NCBI GenBank assembly: GCA_963922685.1
Contig: CAWUJM010000014.1
Coordinates: forward strand, 1 to 37,830
Direction of reading: 5' to 3'
Source of the DNA: JAHDBG01 sp963922685
GTDB taxonomy: Bacteria > Pseudomonadota > Gammaproteobacteria > Chromatiales > Chromatiaceae
DNA length: 37,830 bases
Part shown: positions 25,263 through 32,158 of the stretch, in pieces
How positions within the stretch are numbered: position 1 is the first letter of the stretch
Layout: every line of letters starts with the position of its first letter
Made by a program: the position numbers and the translations under genes
The notes under the pieces: generated by a model
Database searches by the model: none
What the model was told of the DNA's origin: nothing
What the model saw: only the letters and a program-made list of their open reading frames with translations

Positions 25263-25286
25263 TTACTATTTTCAGGACGTTCAGCC

Positions 25287-25757
25287 TCAGTGTTTTTTCA
25301 ATAACCGGGCCTGATCTCGCTGCCAGTCTCTGGCCTTAATATCTGCTCGCTTGTCATACAGCTTTTTGCCCTTACCCAGTCCGAACTGTAATTTTGCACG
25401 ACCCAACTTCCAGTACAGACGCAATGGCACCAGGGTATATCCTTTACGTTCCACAGCACCAATCAGTCTGTTCAGCTCCTGTCGGTGCAATAATAATTTA
25501 CGTGTCCGCACCGGTTCGGGCCTGACGTGCGTTGATGCTGTGACTAATGGTGTAATATGCGCACCCACCAGGCAGGCCTCACCGCGTTGCATCAACACAT
25601 AAGTGTCATTCAGGTTGACTCGTCCGGCACGCAGGCTTTTGACCTCCCAGCCCAGCAATACCAGACCAGCTTCCAGTGTCTCAGTGATGTCATAATCATG
25701 CCGTGCCTTTTTATTCCGTGCAATTTCTGTTTCTCTACGCTGATTCTTCTGCCCCAT
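25287..25757 (-). CDS. smpB: SsrA-binding protein SmpB
   Basis: Binds tmRNA and brings it to stalled ribosomes in trans-translation. The protein has 156 residues. Typical blocks are ARNKKARHDYDITETLEAGL, GWEVKSLRAGRVNLNDTYV, EPVRTRKLLLHRQEL, YTLVPLRLYWKLGRAKLQFG, and the basic tail KGKKLYDKRADIKARDWQRD. The tmRNA gene ssrA, often a neighbour, is not seen in the flanking sequence. The gene is divergent from mnmE with 22 bases between starts. Confidence 0.97.
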   Translation of the reverse strand: MGQKNQRRETEIARNKKARHDYDITETLEAGLVLLGWEVKSLRAGRVNLNDTYVLMQRGEACLVGAHITPLVTASTHVRPEPVRTRKLLLHRQELNRLIGAVERKGYTLVPLRLYWKLGRAKLQFGLGKGKKLYDKRADIKARDWQRDQARLLKKH

Positions 25758-25779
25758 ACGACGTATCCCGTATTAAGTT

Positions 25780-27111
25780 ATGAGCCATGATACCATCTGC
25801 GCCATTGCCACACCGCCGGGGCGAGGCGGTATTGGTATTGTGCGACTTTCCGGCCCGCAGGCAGTGTCTATCGGTTTATCCGTATGCCGGATCACACAAC
25901 TCCAACCACGCCAGGTAAAACTGGTAAATTTCTACGGGACAGACAGCGTACTGATAGACACCGGCCTGATCCTGTTGTTTACCGCACCACATAGCTTTAC
26001 CGGCGAAGATGTGATTGAATTTCAGGGCCACGGCAGTCCGGTCGTTCTGGATCAACTGGTGCAGCATTGTATCCGGTCCGGTGCACGACTGGCCCGGCCC
26101 GGAGAGTTCAGTGAACGTGCCTTTCTGAATGATAAACTGGACCTGGCACAGGCAGAAGCCATTGCTGATCTGATTAACAGCCAGACACAGTCTGCTGCGC
26201 GTCTGGCACTGCGTTCATTACAGGGTGACTTCTCGCAACGTATCCGGGCACTGGTTGCTGATCTGATCAGACTGCGCAGCTATGTCGAAGCCGCGATAGA
26301 TTTTGCTGAGGAAGAAATTGATTTTCTGGCGGACCGTCAGATTCAGGATAACCTGCACACACTAACCCGACACATCACAACATTACAGGCTGCCGCGCAC
26401 AGAGGGCGAATCTTTCGTGATGGCATGACGCTGGTACTGGCGGGTCGGCCGAATGCTGGTAAATCCAGTCTGCTGAATGTACTGGCTGGCACCGACAGTG
26501 CGATCGTCACTGAGATACCAGGGACCACCCGGGATATTCTGCGCGAAGTGATCCAGCTGGACGGCATACCTCTCACGCTGCTGGACACAGCCGGTCTGCG
26601 CCTGAACCCGGATCCGATTGAACAACATGGCATTCAGAAGGCCGGATATGCCATGGCCAGCGCGGATCGTATATTATGGATCTATGATGGCACCACAGAT
26701 AATTCCCGACCGGATCCGGGTCAGCTGCCACCAGACGTTCCGGTCACCTGGATACATAATAAGGCTGATTTAAGCGGTGCTGTGACAGGCTGCTCTGAAC
26801 AGAACGGACAAACGACAATTGTGCTCAGTGCGCGGGAACAGCGCGGTATTCAGCATCTGCGTCGCCATCTGGCTGACTGTTGCGGTCAGAATCCGACTGG
26901 CGATGGTGAATTTATGGCCCGTCGTCGCCATCTGGAAGCGATCGCACAGGCAGCCGAGCATCTGCAGCAGGCGCAGCAACATCAGCAGGCAGGCGAATTA
27001 CTTGCCGAAGATCTGCACCAGTGCCAGCTGGCTCTTGCCAGTATCACCGGCACATTCACCTCTGACGATCTGTTAGGCGAGATCTTCAGTCAGTTCTGCA
27101 TCGGCAAATAA
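25780..27111 (+). CDS. mnmE: tRNA uridine-5-carboxymethylaminomethyl modification GTPase
   Basis: With MnmG it modifies the wobble uridine of several tRNAs. The protein has 443 residues. It has an N-terminal tetrahydrofolate-binding domain (TICAIATPPGRGGIGIVRLS), a helical domain, and an inserted G domain with LAGRPNAGKSSLLN (G1), EIPGTTRDILRE (G2), LLDTAGLR (G3) and HNKADL (G4). The C-terminal CIGK carries the catalytic cysteine. It is usually found between yidC and mnmG near oriC, but here it stands alone beside smpB and a b561 gene. Confidence 0.97.
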   Translation: MSHDTICAIATPPGRGGIGIVRLSGPQAVSIGLSVCRITQLQPRQVKLVNFYGTDSVLIDTGLILLFTAPHSFTGEDVIEFQGHGSPVVLDQLVQHCIRSGARLARPGEFSERAFLNDKLDLAQAEAIADLINSQTQSAARLALRSLQGDFSQRIRALVADLIRLRSYVEAAIDFAEEEIDFLADRQIQDNLHTLTRHITTLQAAAHRGRIFRDGMTLVLAGRPNAGKSSLLNVLAGTDSAIVTEIPGTTRDILREVIQLDGIPLTLLDTAGLRLNPDPIEQHGIQKAGYAMASADRILWIYDGTTDNSRPDPGQLPPDVPVTWIHNKADLSGAVTGCSEQNGQTTIVLSAREQRGIQHLRRHLADCCGQNPTGDGEFMARRRHLEAIAQAAEHLQQAQQHQQAGELLAEDLHQCQLALASITGTFTSDDLLGEIFSQFCIGK

Positions 27112-27118
27112 CTGTTCA

Positions 27119-27135
27119 CATCAGTTTGAATCGCA
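27119..27135. repeat. Solo end of the GCGATTCAAACTG repeat
   Basis: catcagtttgaatcgca is identical to 17 bases of the right end of the MITE-like element at 5038-5054. No matching opposite end is visible nearby, so this may be a relic or a short end fragment. It lies between mnmE and the cytochrome b561 gene. Confidence 0.5.
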
Positions 27136-27174
27136 TTTTTCACACCACGCAAATTTCTGATTAAGGTATATATT

Positions 27175-27735
27175 ATGTTACAGGAAACCCCGGCAAAGCT
27201 GAGTACACCCACGATAAGCCTGCACTGGATCGTCGCAGTGATGATGCTCATGCTGCTGGCAACAGGCATTTATATGGAACAGACAGCAACTCATGCACTG
27301 TATCCCTGGCACAAATCCTTTGGTGTACTGATTGCATTGTTTGTGGTGTTACGTATTCTCTGGCGCTGGCAGAACGGCTGGCCGCCGCCGGTCCGGAATT
27401 ACCTGCCCTGGGAACAGATATTATCCGCGATCATTCATTATCTTCTGATCATCGGCACCGTGATCATGCCAGTTTCCGGTTTCATGATGTCGGCACTGGG
27501 CGGACATGGTGTCGCTTTATTCGGTCTGGAGCTGGTCGCCCGCAACCCGGATCCGGTTAATCCGCAGGAAGTGATACCTTTACATGCACCACTTGCCGGT
27601 ATCGCACATACCCTGCACGGTCTGGCCGGATATGTTCTGGTTGCCTGTGTTTTTCTGCATATTGTCGGCGCACTGAAACATCATATTCTGGATAAAGACG
27701 GCACGTTGCGACGAATGCTGGGCGCGTCAGTTTAA
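27175..27735 (+). CDS. Cytochrome b561 family membrane protein
   Basis: Di-heme b-type cytochrome of the inner membrane, expected to move electrons from quinol or a related donor. The protein has 186 residues and four membrane helices at about 13-32, 45-62, 82-102 and 142-164. Candidate heme histidines are in ISLHWIVAVMM, YPWHKSFGVL, AHTLHGLAGYVL and CVFLHIVGALKHH, matching the CybB pattern. It is not fused to a partner. The neighbours do not reveal its electron acceptor; a periplasmic YceI partner, common for this family, is not adjacent. Confidence 0.9.
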   Translation: MLQETPAKLSTPTISLHWIVAVMMLMLLATGIYMEQTATHALYPWHKSFGVLIALFVVLRILWRWQNGWPPPVRNYLPWEQILSAIIHYLLIIGTVIMPVSGFMMSALGGHGVALFGLELVARNPDPVNPQEVIPLHAPLAGIAHTLHGLAGYVLVACVFLHIVGALKHHILDKDGTLRRMLGASV

Positions 27736-27751
27736 CAGTCAGTGCTGCATC

Positions 27752-27850
27752 TGCCTGACGCAATATCTGAGCATGCCGGACTTTCTGACTACTGCCCTTC
27801 AGGCGTTTGATCACGTCGTCTGAAGTCCGGCGTTCTTCATCTGTCAACCG
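27752..27850 (-). pseudogene. IS630-type transposase N-terminal remnant
   Basis: In the gap between the convergent b561 and folB genes, the minus strand reads RLTDEERRTSDDVIKRLKGS followed by SQKVRHAQILRQADA. This is the start of the helix-turn-helix region of IS630-family transposases (LT.EER..L.....KGK..A.KIRHA.ILLKADA). It covers about 33 codons with no start codon of its own, and nothing recognisable follows. The assignment is by motif memory. Confidence 0.55.
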
Positions 27851-28218
27851 GCAGATGGGTGAGACTTGCTGCGTGTGATATCAATCGTGATCTGACCGTC
27901 AAAACCCGGAATAGGCGCAGCTACCTTGGTGAGTTGCACACGTACGGTGTGAACTAGTGGGAAAGATAATACTGTCCTAGCAACAGCCTCTGCCAGACAT
28001 TCGATCAGATCAGGTTTTTCACGCTTAACCAGTGTTCTGACTGCGTCGATGACTAAGCTGTAATCCAGCGTATCCTGTAAATCATCACTCTTACCTGACG
28101 TTGCCAGCTCCAGTTCTATTGTCAGATCGATATTGAACCACTGGCCAAGTGTTTTTTCTTCCGGAAAAAATCCGGTGTAACCGTAACAACGAATATCAGC
28201 GATGTGGATTTTATCCAT
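27844..28218 (-). CDS. folB: Dihydroneopterin aldolase
   Basis: Cleaves 7,8-dihydroneopterin to 6-hydroxymethyl-dihydropterin and glycolaldehyde in folate synthesis. The protein has 124 residues. It shows MDKIHIADIRCYGYTGFFPEE with the substrate-binding Glu, LDYSLVIDAVRTLV, LIECLAEAVA, and the catalytic lysine in QLTKVAAPIPGF. It starts eight bases after the Nudix gene on the same strand, so the two probably share a transcript. Its last codons overlap the IS630-like remnant. Confidence 0.95.
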   Translation of the reverse strand: MDKIHIADIRCYGYTGFFPEEKTLGQWFNIDLTIELELATSGKSDDLQDTLDYSLVIDAVRTLVKREKPDLIECLAEAVARTVLSFPLVHTVRVQLTKVAAPIPGFDGQITIDITRSKSHPSAG

Positions 28219-28226
28219 AAGACTAA

Positions 28227-28643
28227 TCAGTTTGTGCAGCGTTCTACCAGAATACGGGTATAAGAATTCAGGGGGTAGTTCAGGGCTGTACCCGGAGAAA
28301 CCCAGGCCCAGCGCACAATTTCCTGATTCGGTGTAATCGTATGGTTTTTCGAGCGGGCATAATAGTTCACCAGAATAAAATGCGCTGCGTGAATAAATTG
28401 CGGGTCATTAACAGCCTCCTGCAGCAATGCGAACCGTACCTGGTATAAATCCAGACCGACTTCTTCCCGGAATTCCCGTAACAAGGCCTGTTCAAGCGTC
28501 TCTCCCCAGTCAACTTTCCCGCCAGGCACACCCCAGGTGCCGCGCCATTTGGTGGTTTCTGTAATCAGAATTTTATCATCCGGTCCGGTTACCAGAGCAC
28601 CGACTGTTGTCAATGGATATTGTTCGCGCACAGCAGTTCCCAC
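28227..28643 (-). CDS. Nudix hydrolase, co-directional with folB
   Basis: Hydrolase of nucleoside-diphosphate-linked compounds, 138 residues. The Nudix box is complete: GGKVDWGETLEQALLREF then REEVGL at about 42-65, matching Gx5Ex7REUxEExGU. The core strand VGALVTGPDDKILITE and the TKWRGTWGVPGG lead-in fit the MutT/NUDT-like branch. The substrate cannot be set from the box. Its position eight bases upstream of folB makes dihydroneopterin triphosphate pyrophosphohydrolase (the NudB/FolQ role) an attractive but unproven guess. Confidence 0.92.
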   Translation of the reverse strand: MGTAVREQYPLTTVGALVTGPDDKILITETTKWRGTWGVPGGKVDWGETLEQALLREFREEVGLDLYQVRFALLQEAVNDPQFIHAAHFILVNYYARSKNHTITPNQEIVRWAWVSPGTALNYPLNSYTRILVERCTN

Positions 28644-28741
28644 CGAAAATTGGTTGAGTGACGTGAAGTGGGTTTTGAGGCATTCTGGTTATTCAGAATG
28701 TACGAGAGTCTCATCAGTGTGAATAGCCGTCCATGCTGTGT

Positions 28742-29407
28742 TTATGCGTGTTTGGTCTTCTGATACTGTATGATATGTTTCTGTGCCGCCTCCCAGAGTG
28801 TTGCGACGCTGTCACCCTGATCCGGTATCTGTATCAGGATATCCTGTTCAGCATAGTGTGCCAACACCGGGGTCATCTGGATATCATACAGACGCAGCCG
28901 GTTGCTGATCGTTTCTTCGTAATCTGCCGGGCGTTGTTTCAGACGTCCACCGCAATCATCGCAAACACGATCCACCAGGGGTGGGCAGGTATACAGGTTA
29001 TACTCTGTACCGCAGCGATTACACTGAGTGTAGCCAACCAGCTGTTCAACCAGAGCATCATTATCAACTTTCAGGTTAAACACCAGATTCACCGTACGAT
29101 TCTCTTCGGCGAGCAGATTATGCAGCAATTCTATCTGGTGTTCGTTCTGCGGCAGGTCGTGCAGCAGGTAGCCGGTCGGGTGTTGTAGTGCAAACCACCG
29201 ATGACGCAGGGCGGCAAAGGTCAGTTCATCTGAACTACGTCCATGTTCACGTGCTTCTTTCGCGATATAACCCAGTTCGGTATTTTCTGTAGCGACTTTA
29301 TCCAGTACAGCATTCGGGCTGATACATGACAGGTCACAGGCTCTGGCGATCTTTTCTGCCAGCTCAGGAGTACGGGTGCCCGGTGGGCCGAGTAGCACGA
29401 TCTGCAT
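28742..29407 (-). CDS. Adenylate-kinase-like protein with degraded active site, zinc LID retained
   Basis: Protein of 221 residues with the full adenylate kinase layout. True Adk has the P-loop GxPGxGKGT; here it reads GPPGTRTPE at 7-15, so the ATP-phosphate lysine is missing. The AMP-site motif GFPR is replaced by DLPQ (YLLHDLPQNEHQ). The arginine before the LID is replaced in VGYTQCNRCG. By contrast the LID zinc site is intact, with CNRCG and CDDCGG, and the C-terminal ADYEETISNRLRLYDIQ follows Adk closely. This pattern suggests a folded, non-catalytic paralogue, perhaps a nucleotide sensor or binding partner, not a recent pseudogene. It stands alone between the Nudix gene and an IS1-like remnant. 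Confidence 0.8.
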   Translation of the reverse strand: MQIVLLGPPGTRTPELAEKIARACDLSCISPNAVLDKVATENTELGYIAKEAREHGRSSDELTFAALRHRWFALQHPTGYLLHDLPQNEHQIELLHNLLAEENRTVNLVFNLKVDNDALVEQLVGYTQCNRCGTEYNLYTCPPLVDRVCDDCGGRLKQRPADYEETISNRLRLYDIQMTPVLAHYAEQDILIQIPDQGDSVATLWEAAQKHIIQYQKTKHA

Positions 29408-29552
29408 GAAAGTTCCTGATCTGATGATTGATCGAACGAATCTAACATATTTTTAACAAGAAGGCGAGGGTCTGTGAGGGCTACCTCATTTAAATAGTAG
29501 GTAGTCGCACAAATTTTTTTAAGTTCTTAATAATATTTAGTAATCAGGGGTA

Positions 29553-29711
29553 ATGGAAATCATTTGCTATGAGAAAATCGAATGTCTTGAATGTGAAAAA
29601 ACGAATGTCACAAAATCGGGCATGATGCTACAAGGCAAACTAAGGTACTTCCCATTGTCCGGGACACTACAGTGTCAATTCAGATATGCATATCAGTCCT
29701 GCAGACACAGC
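29553..29711 (+). pseudogene. IS1-family InsA-like zinc-finger remnant
   Basis: The plus-strand frame from the ATG at 29553 reads IECLECEKTNVTKSGMMLQ, then GKLRY, and after a gap FRYAYQSCR. IS1-type InsA starts with a C-x2-C zinc ribbon, then NGK..GKQRY, CxxC, and F...Y.Y..C. The second CxxC pair is lost (RYFPLSG), and the frame runs into the pyrB 3' end at 29693. About 90 bases of AT-rich DNA before it may be the old IS end. The 285-base gap upstream of pyrB's end thus holds this remnant and no other gene that I can support. Confidence 0.45.
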
Positions 29712-30634
29712 GACATGACTGCCATGCGCACTGCCACACCATAGCTGACCTGTTGCAGCACAACTGAGTTCGGACCATCAGCGACGGCAGAATCCATTTC
29801 AACACCCCGGTTGATCGGCCCCGGATGCATCACCAGAACATCCGGTTTTGCGACAGCCAGACGTGTCGGCGTTAGCCCGTATAAACGAAAATATTCGTTC
29901 GTACCGGGTAGCAGAGCACTATCCATTCGTTCTTTCTGCAAACGCAGCATAATCACCACATCAACGTCCTTCAGCCCATCTGCCAGTTGCGGGAAGATAT
30001 GCACCCCCAGAGTGCGGGCAGCCGTAGGCAACAGGGTCTGTGGTCCGATCAGGCGTATTTCCGAGACGCCCAGAATATTCAGGGCGGCAATCTGTGAGCG
30101 CGCTACGCGTGAATGCAGAATATCGCCGACGATCGCGACACGCAGCGGCGTAAAATCACCTTTGTGCCGACGGATGGTAAACATATCCAGCAATGCCTGG
30201 GTCGGGTGTGCATGGCGGCCATCACCGGCATTGATCACGCAGACACCGGGTGCGGTATGTTGTGCGATAAAGTGTGCAGCCCCTGACAACGGATGCCGTA
30301 CCACAAACAGGTCCGTGTGCATTGCCTCAATATTGCGCAGCGTATCCAGTAGTGTTTCGCCCTTTGCAGTGGCGGAGGTGCTGACATTGAAGTTCATCAC
30401 GTCTGCGCACAGGCGCGTTGCTGCCAGCTCAAACGTCATGCGCGTACGGGTGCTGTTTTCAAAAAACAGGTTGGTGATGATCCGGCCCTGCAGTTCCGTC
30501 GATTTGGTCAGCGGATCCATATAGGTGTCGGCCAGATCAAATACATGTTCCAGCAGTTCACGCGATAGCCCGGCGATAGTGAGCAGATGACGTAAACGTC
30601 CCTGTGCGTCTGTCTGGCAGTTGATGTATGGCAT
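29693..30634 (-). CDS. pyrB: Aspartate carbamoyltransferase catalytic chain
   Basis: Joins carbamoyl phosphate and aspartate in pyrimidine synthesis. The protein has 313 residues. The carbamoyl-phosphate motif FENSTRTRMTFELA is at about 53-66. VVRHPLSGAAHFI, NAGDGRHAHPTQALLDMFTI, LRLQKERMDSALLP and MHPGPINRGVEMDS follow. The length and the GDGRHAHPTQ pattern fit the class without a PyrI subunit; a pyrC-like partner, common in that class, is not adjacent. It follows the Sco-like gene by ten bases. Confidence 0.97.
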   Translation of the reverse strand: MPYINCQTDAQGRLRHLLTIAGLSRELLEHVFDLADTYMDPLTKSTELQGRIITNLFFENSTRTRMTFELAATRLCADVMNFNVSTSATAKGETLLDTLRNIEAMHTDLFVVRHPLSGAAHFIAQHTAPGVCVINAGDGRHAHPTQALLDMFTIRRHKGDFTPLRVAIVGDILHSRVARSQIAALNILGVSEIRLIGPQTLLPTAARTLGVHIFPQLADGLKDVDVVIMLRLQKERMDSALLPGTNEYFRLYGLTPTRLAVAKPDVLVMHPGPINRGVEMDSAVADGPNSVVLQQVSYGVAVRMAVMSLCLQD

Positions 30635-30644
30635 CCGAAGTCTG

Positions 30645-31268
30645 TCAGCCGATCTGTGAGATCTTCAGGACCTTCTGCAGATCCCGCCGTACACCTTTAG
30701 CGGGTATCGTCAGGTCGTAATACATCATCAGGTTGCCGAGTGGGTCTACCAGAAAATAATATTCGCCACTGGTATCAAAACGGACATCTTCAAACGGTTG
30801 CTGCCAGTCGGGTTGATGCGCATTGTGATCCGGTTGCACAATTATCAGGTCCGGGTGTTGTTGTGCCAGTTCTGCACCGAGTTCCGGCGCGAGTGGTTGC
30901 TGTATGACCAGGAGTCGCCTGACACGCGACATATCCTTATTCACGCCAATGCGGATCTGGCGAGTTACGTACAATTGCTCACGACATGTTTCTGCACAGG
31001 TTGCTCCGGCGTAAATCACATAGACCCAATGCCCACGCAGTTCACTGAAGTCCTGTGATTCGCTGGTCTGGCTGTTGTGCAAACCATCTTCGGCCAGCGG
31101 GCGAGCTGGCTGAATCAGAGTGCCCGCATTGCTGGTGGCACTGACGCCATGCGTATCCAGATAGTACCAGGCTATCCAAGCCAGCACTGGCGGCAGCAGA
31201 AATAAGGCGATAATCCCGAGTAACTGACGACGTCCCGGATGTGTTCTGTGATGTGTCTGATGGATCAT
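30645..31268 (-). CDS. Sco/thioredoxin-like membrane-anchored protein, copper His not conserved
   Basis: Protein of 207 residues with one N-terminal membrane helix (about 16-36) and a periplasmic thioredoxin-like domain. It carries a CxxxC pair, Cys91 and Cys95 in YAGATCAETC, as in Sco1/SenC copper chaperones for cytochrome oxidase. The late strand reads YFLVDPLGNLMMYY, where Sco proteins have the copper-binding histidine (VDHxG). The sequence before it keeps the Sco-like topology. Related non-copper Sco-like proteins accompany cox assembly genes in many proteobacteria, but no cox gene is recognisable here. It lies ten bases upstream of pyrB. Confidence 0.75.
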   Translation of the reverse strand: MIHQTHHRTHPGRRQLLGIIALFLLPPVLAWIAWYYLDTHGVSATSNAGTLIQPARPLAEDGLHNSQTSESQDFSELRGHWVYVIYAGATCAETCREQLYVTRQIRIGVNKDMSRVRRLLVIQQPLAPELGAELAQQHPDLIIVQPDHNAHQPDWQQPFEDVRFDTSGEYYFLVDPLGNLMMYYDLTIPAKGVRRDLQKVLKISQIG

Positions 31269-31274
31269 ATGAAT

Positions 31275-31445
31275 TCACTTATCGGCTGACGCTGCAGTCG
31301 TCTCCGGGGTTATTGGTGTTGCCTGATGTGCTGCAGTGTGTCCACTGATCAGGTGCGCAGCACCGGCACCCACACCATAACGTTGTGCAGCCTGTGTCAG
31401 CACCACTATCAGGCGTGGCTCTGCCGCCTGACTGACCCTCCGGAT
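31275..31445 (-). pseudogene. Open frame without start, possible C-terminal remnant of an upstream gene
   Basis: The minus strand is open for about 57 codons from 31445 to a TGA at 31275-31277, seven bases before the Sco-like ATG. The translation (AAQRYGVGAGAAHLISGHTA, ending TTAASADK) is Ala/Thr-rich. It has no ATG and only adjacent GTG codons near its middle. The spacing to the Sco-like gene is that of an operon partner. It could be the tail of a gene cut by the repeat at 31474. I do not recognise the protein; it may be non-coding. The rest of the 329-base gap holds only that repeat. Confidence 0.3.
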
Positions 31446-31473
31446 CTACGAAAATCCGGCACCGCTGGCGATG

Positions 31474-31517
31474 GATTCCGCGACTTCGCTACGCTCCGCG
31501 TGTAATGACATACGTGG
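31474..31517. repeat. Hairpin-type intergenic repeat (ttccgcgacttcgc family)
   Basis: gattccgcgacttcgctacgctccgcg followed by tgtaatgacatacgtgg matches, with changes, 10883-10910 (gttccgcgacttcgcgcggaataacgtc) and 19663-19701. The element is a short palindrome (gcgacttcgctacgctccgc). It marks the edge of the AT-rich Panacea island. Confidence 0.6.
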
Positions 31518-31597
31518 CCATCCAGGAAGATTTGTGCGTAACTTCAGTTAATACGATAAGGCACCGCTTCTTCTCAATTCATTCGATAAAATCAAAT

Positions 31598-31933
31598 CTA
31601 TGTGTTTTTTTTCTTTGCGGGACAAACCTGATGCTCAGGATCATACCAGAGTAATTTTGCAATATGGCGGTCCCGGATACAGAAAACTCTCGGTTTTCCT
31701 TGCAAATGAAAAGAGAAAATTTCATCTATATCATCTTGCTTGATTTGTTGAAGTCTTTCCCGGGCAACTTTGGACAACCTGTCAATGGAAATTGAGTGGT
31801 GTTGTTTGCCTTCAATTTTTGCCCACTCCATGCTGTCGAGGCTATGAAGCTTTTTTACAATGTCGAGTTCTGTATTTGTACCTGCTGGCCAGGAAAATGG
31901 CCCGCCTTTATCCACGCGGTAGAAAAACGCCAT
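31598..31933 (-). CDS. Uncharacterised 111-residue protein, candidate toxin/partner of the Panacea gene
   Basis: Unrecognised soluble protein. Its N-terminus is MAFFYRVDKGGPFSWPAG; the central part has IEGKQHHSISIDRLSKVARE; the C-terminal half has DDIDEIFSFHLQGKPRVFCI followed by LLWYDPEHQVCP. The end (a hydrophilic turn, a RVF-I strand, then a strand with WYDP) resembles the last strands of RelE-type toxins, but this is visual only. It overlaps the upstream small membrane ORF by 26 bases, with a T5 run in the overlap. The two could be one frameshifted gene or a coupled pair. Base composition is clearly AT-rich compared with nuoL and pyrB. Confidence 0.6.
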   Translation of the reverse strand: MAFFYRVDKGGPFSWPAGTNTELDIVKKLHSLDSMEWAKIEGKQHHSISIDRLSKVARERLQQIKQDDIDEIFSFHLQGKPRVFCIRDRHIAKLLWYDPEHQVCPAKKKNT

Positions 31934-32114
31934 GAAGGCTTGCTATCAGTCTGTTGAGGAGGCGTTCGAGTTTGCTTTTTATCTGTACGCTGAGTTGCAG
32001 AATCCGGTACATTCTTGTTACTTCTTTTTGCCACTTACAGTGATACCTTGAAAACATCGCGAGCGAAGCAAAGAAGAGGCCAAAAAGCACAATGTACAAA
32101 TAGTATATGAGCAT
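31908..32114 (-). CDS. Small membrane ORF between the Panacea gene and the 111-residue gene
   Basis: ORF of 68 codons. Residues 3-22 (IYYLYIVLFGLFFASLAMFS) form one strong membrane helix, followed by a basic amphipathic stretch (KWQKEVTRMYRILQLSVQIK). It starts 44 bases after the Panacea stop. The ATG lacks a good ribosome-binding site, and an ATG in another frame at 32137 reads MRKYFVEK before breaking up, so start or frame errors are possible. Joined with the next ORF by a single shift, it would make a protein of about 170 residues with an N-terminal anchor. No known family is recognised. Confidence 0.45.
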   Translation of the reverse strand: MLIYYLYIVLFGLFFASLAMFSRYHCKWQKEVTRMYRILQLSVQIKSKLERLLNRLIASLHGVFLPRG

Positions 32115-32158
32115 TTTTCGACGAAGTATTTACGCATGCTGTAGTTTTTAGAGGTACC

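Noticed and set aside
25177..25286. Possible tmRNA (ssrA) next to smpB
   Set aside because: The gap is too short and shows no tRNA-like ends or tag-coding stretch.
28681..28700. Hairpin cattctg/cagaatg between the adk-like and Nudix genes
   Set aside because: The stem has only seven bases and no T-tract; too weak to call a terminator.
29811..30524. A 237-codon plus-strand frame opposite pyrB
   Set aside because: pyrB has all catalytic motifs on the other strand; the antisense translation is Ser/Arg-rich with no domain.
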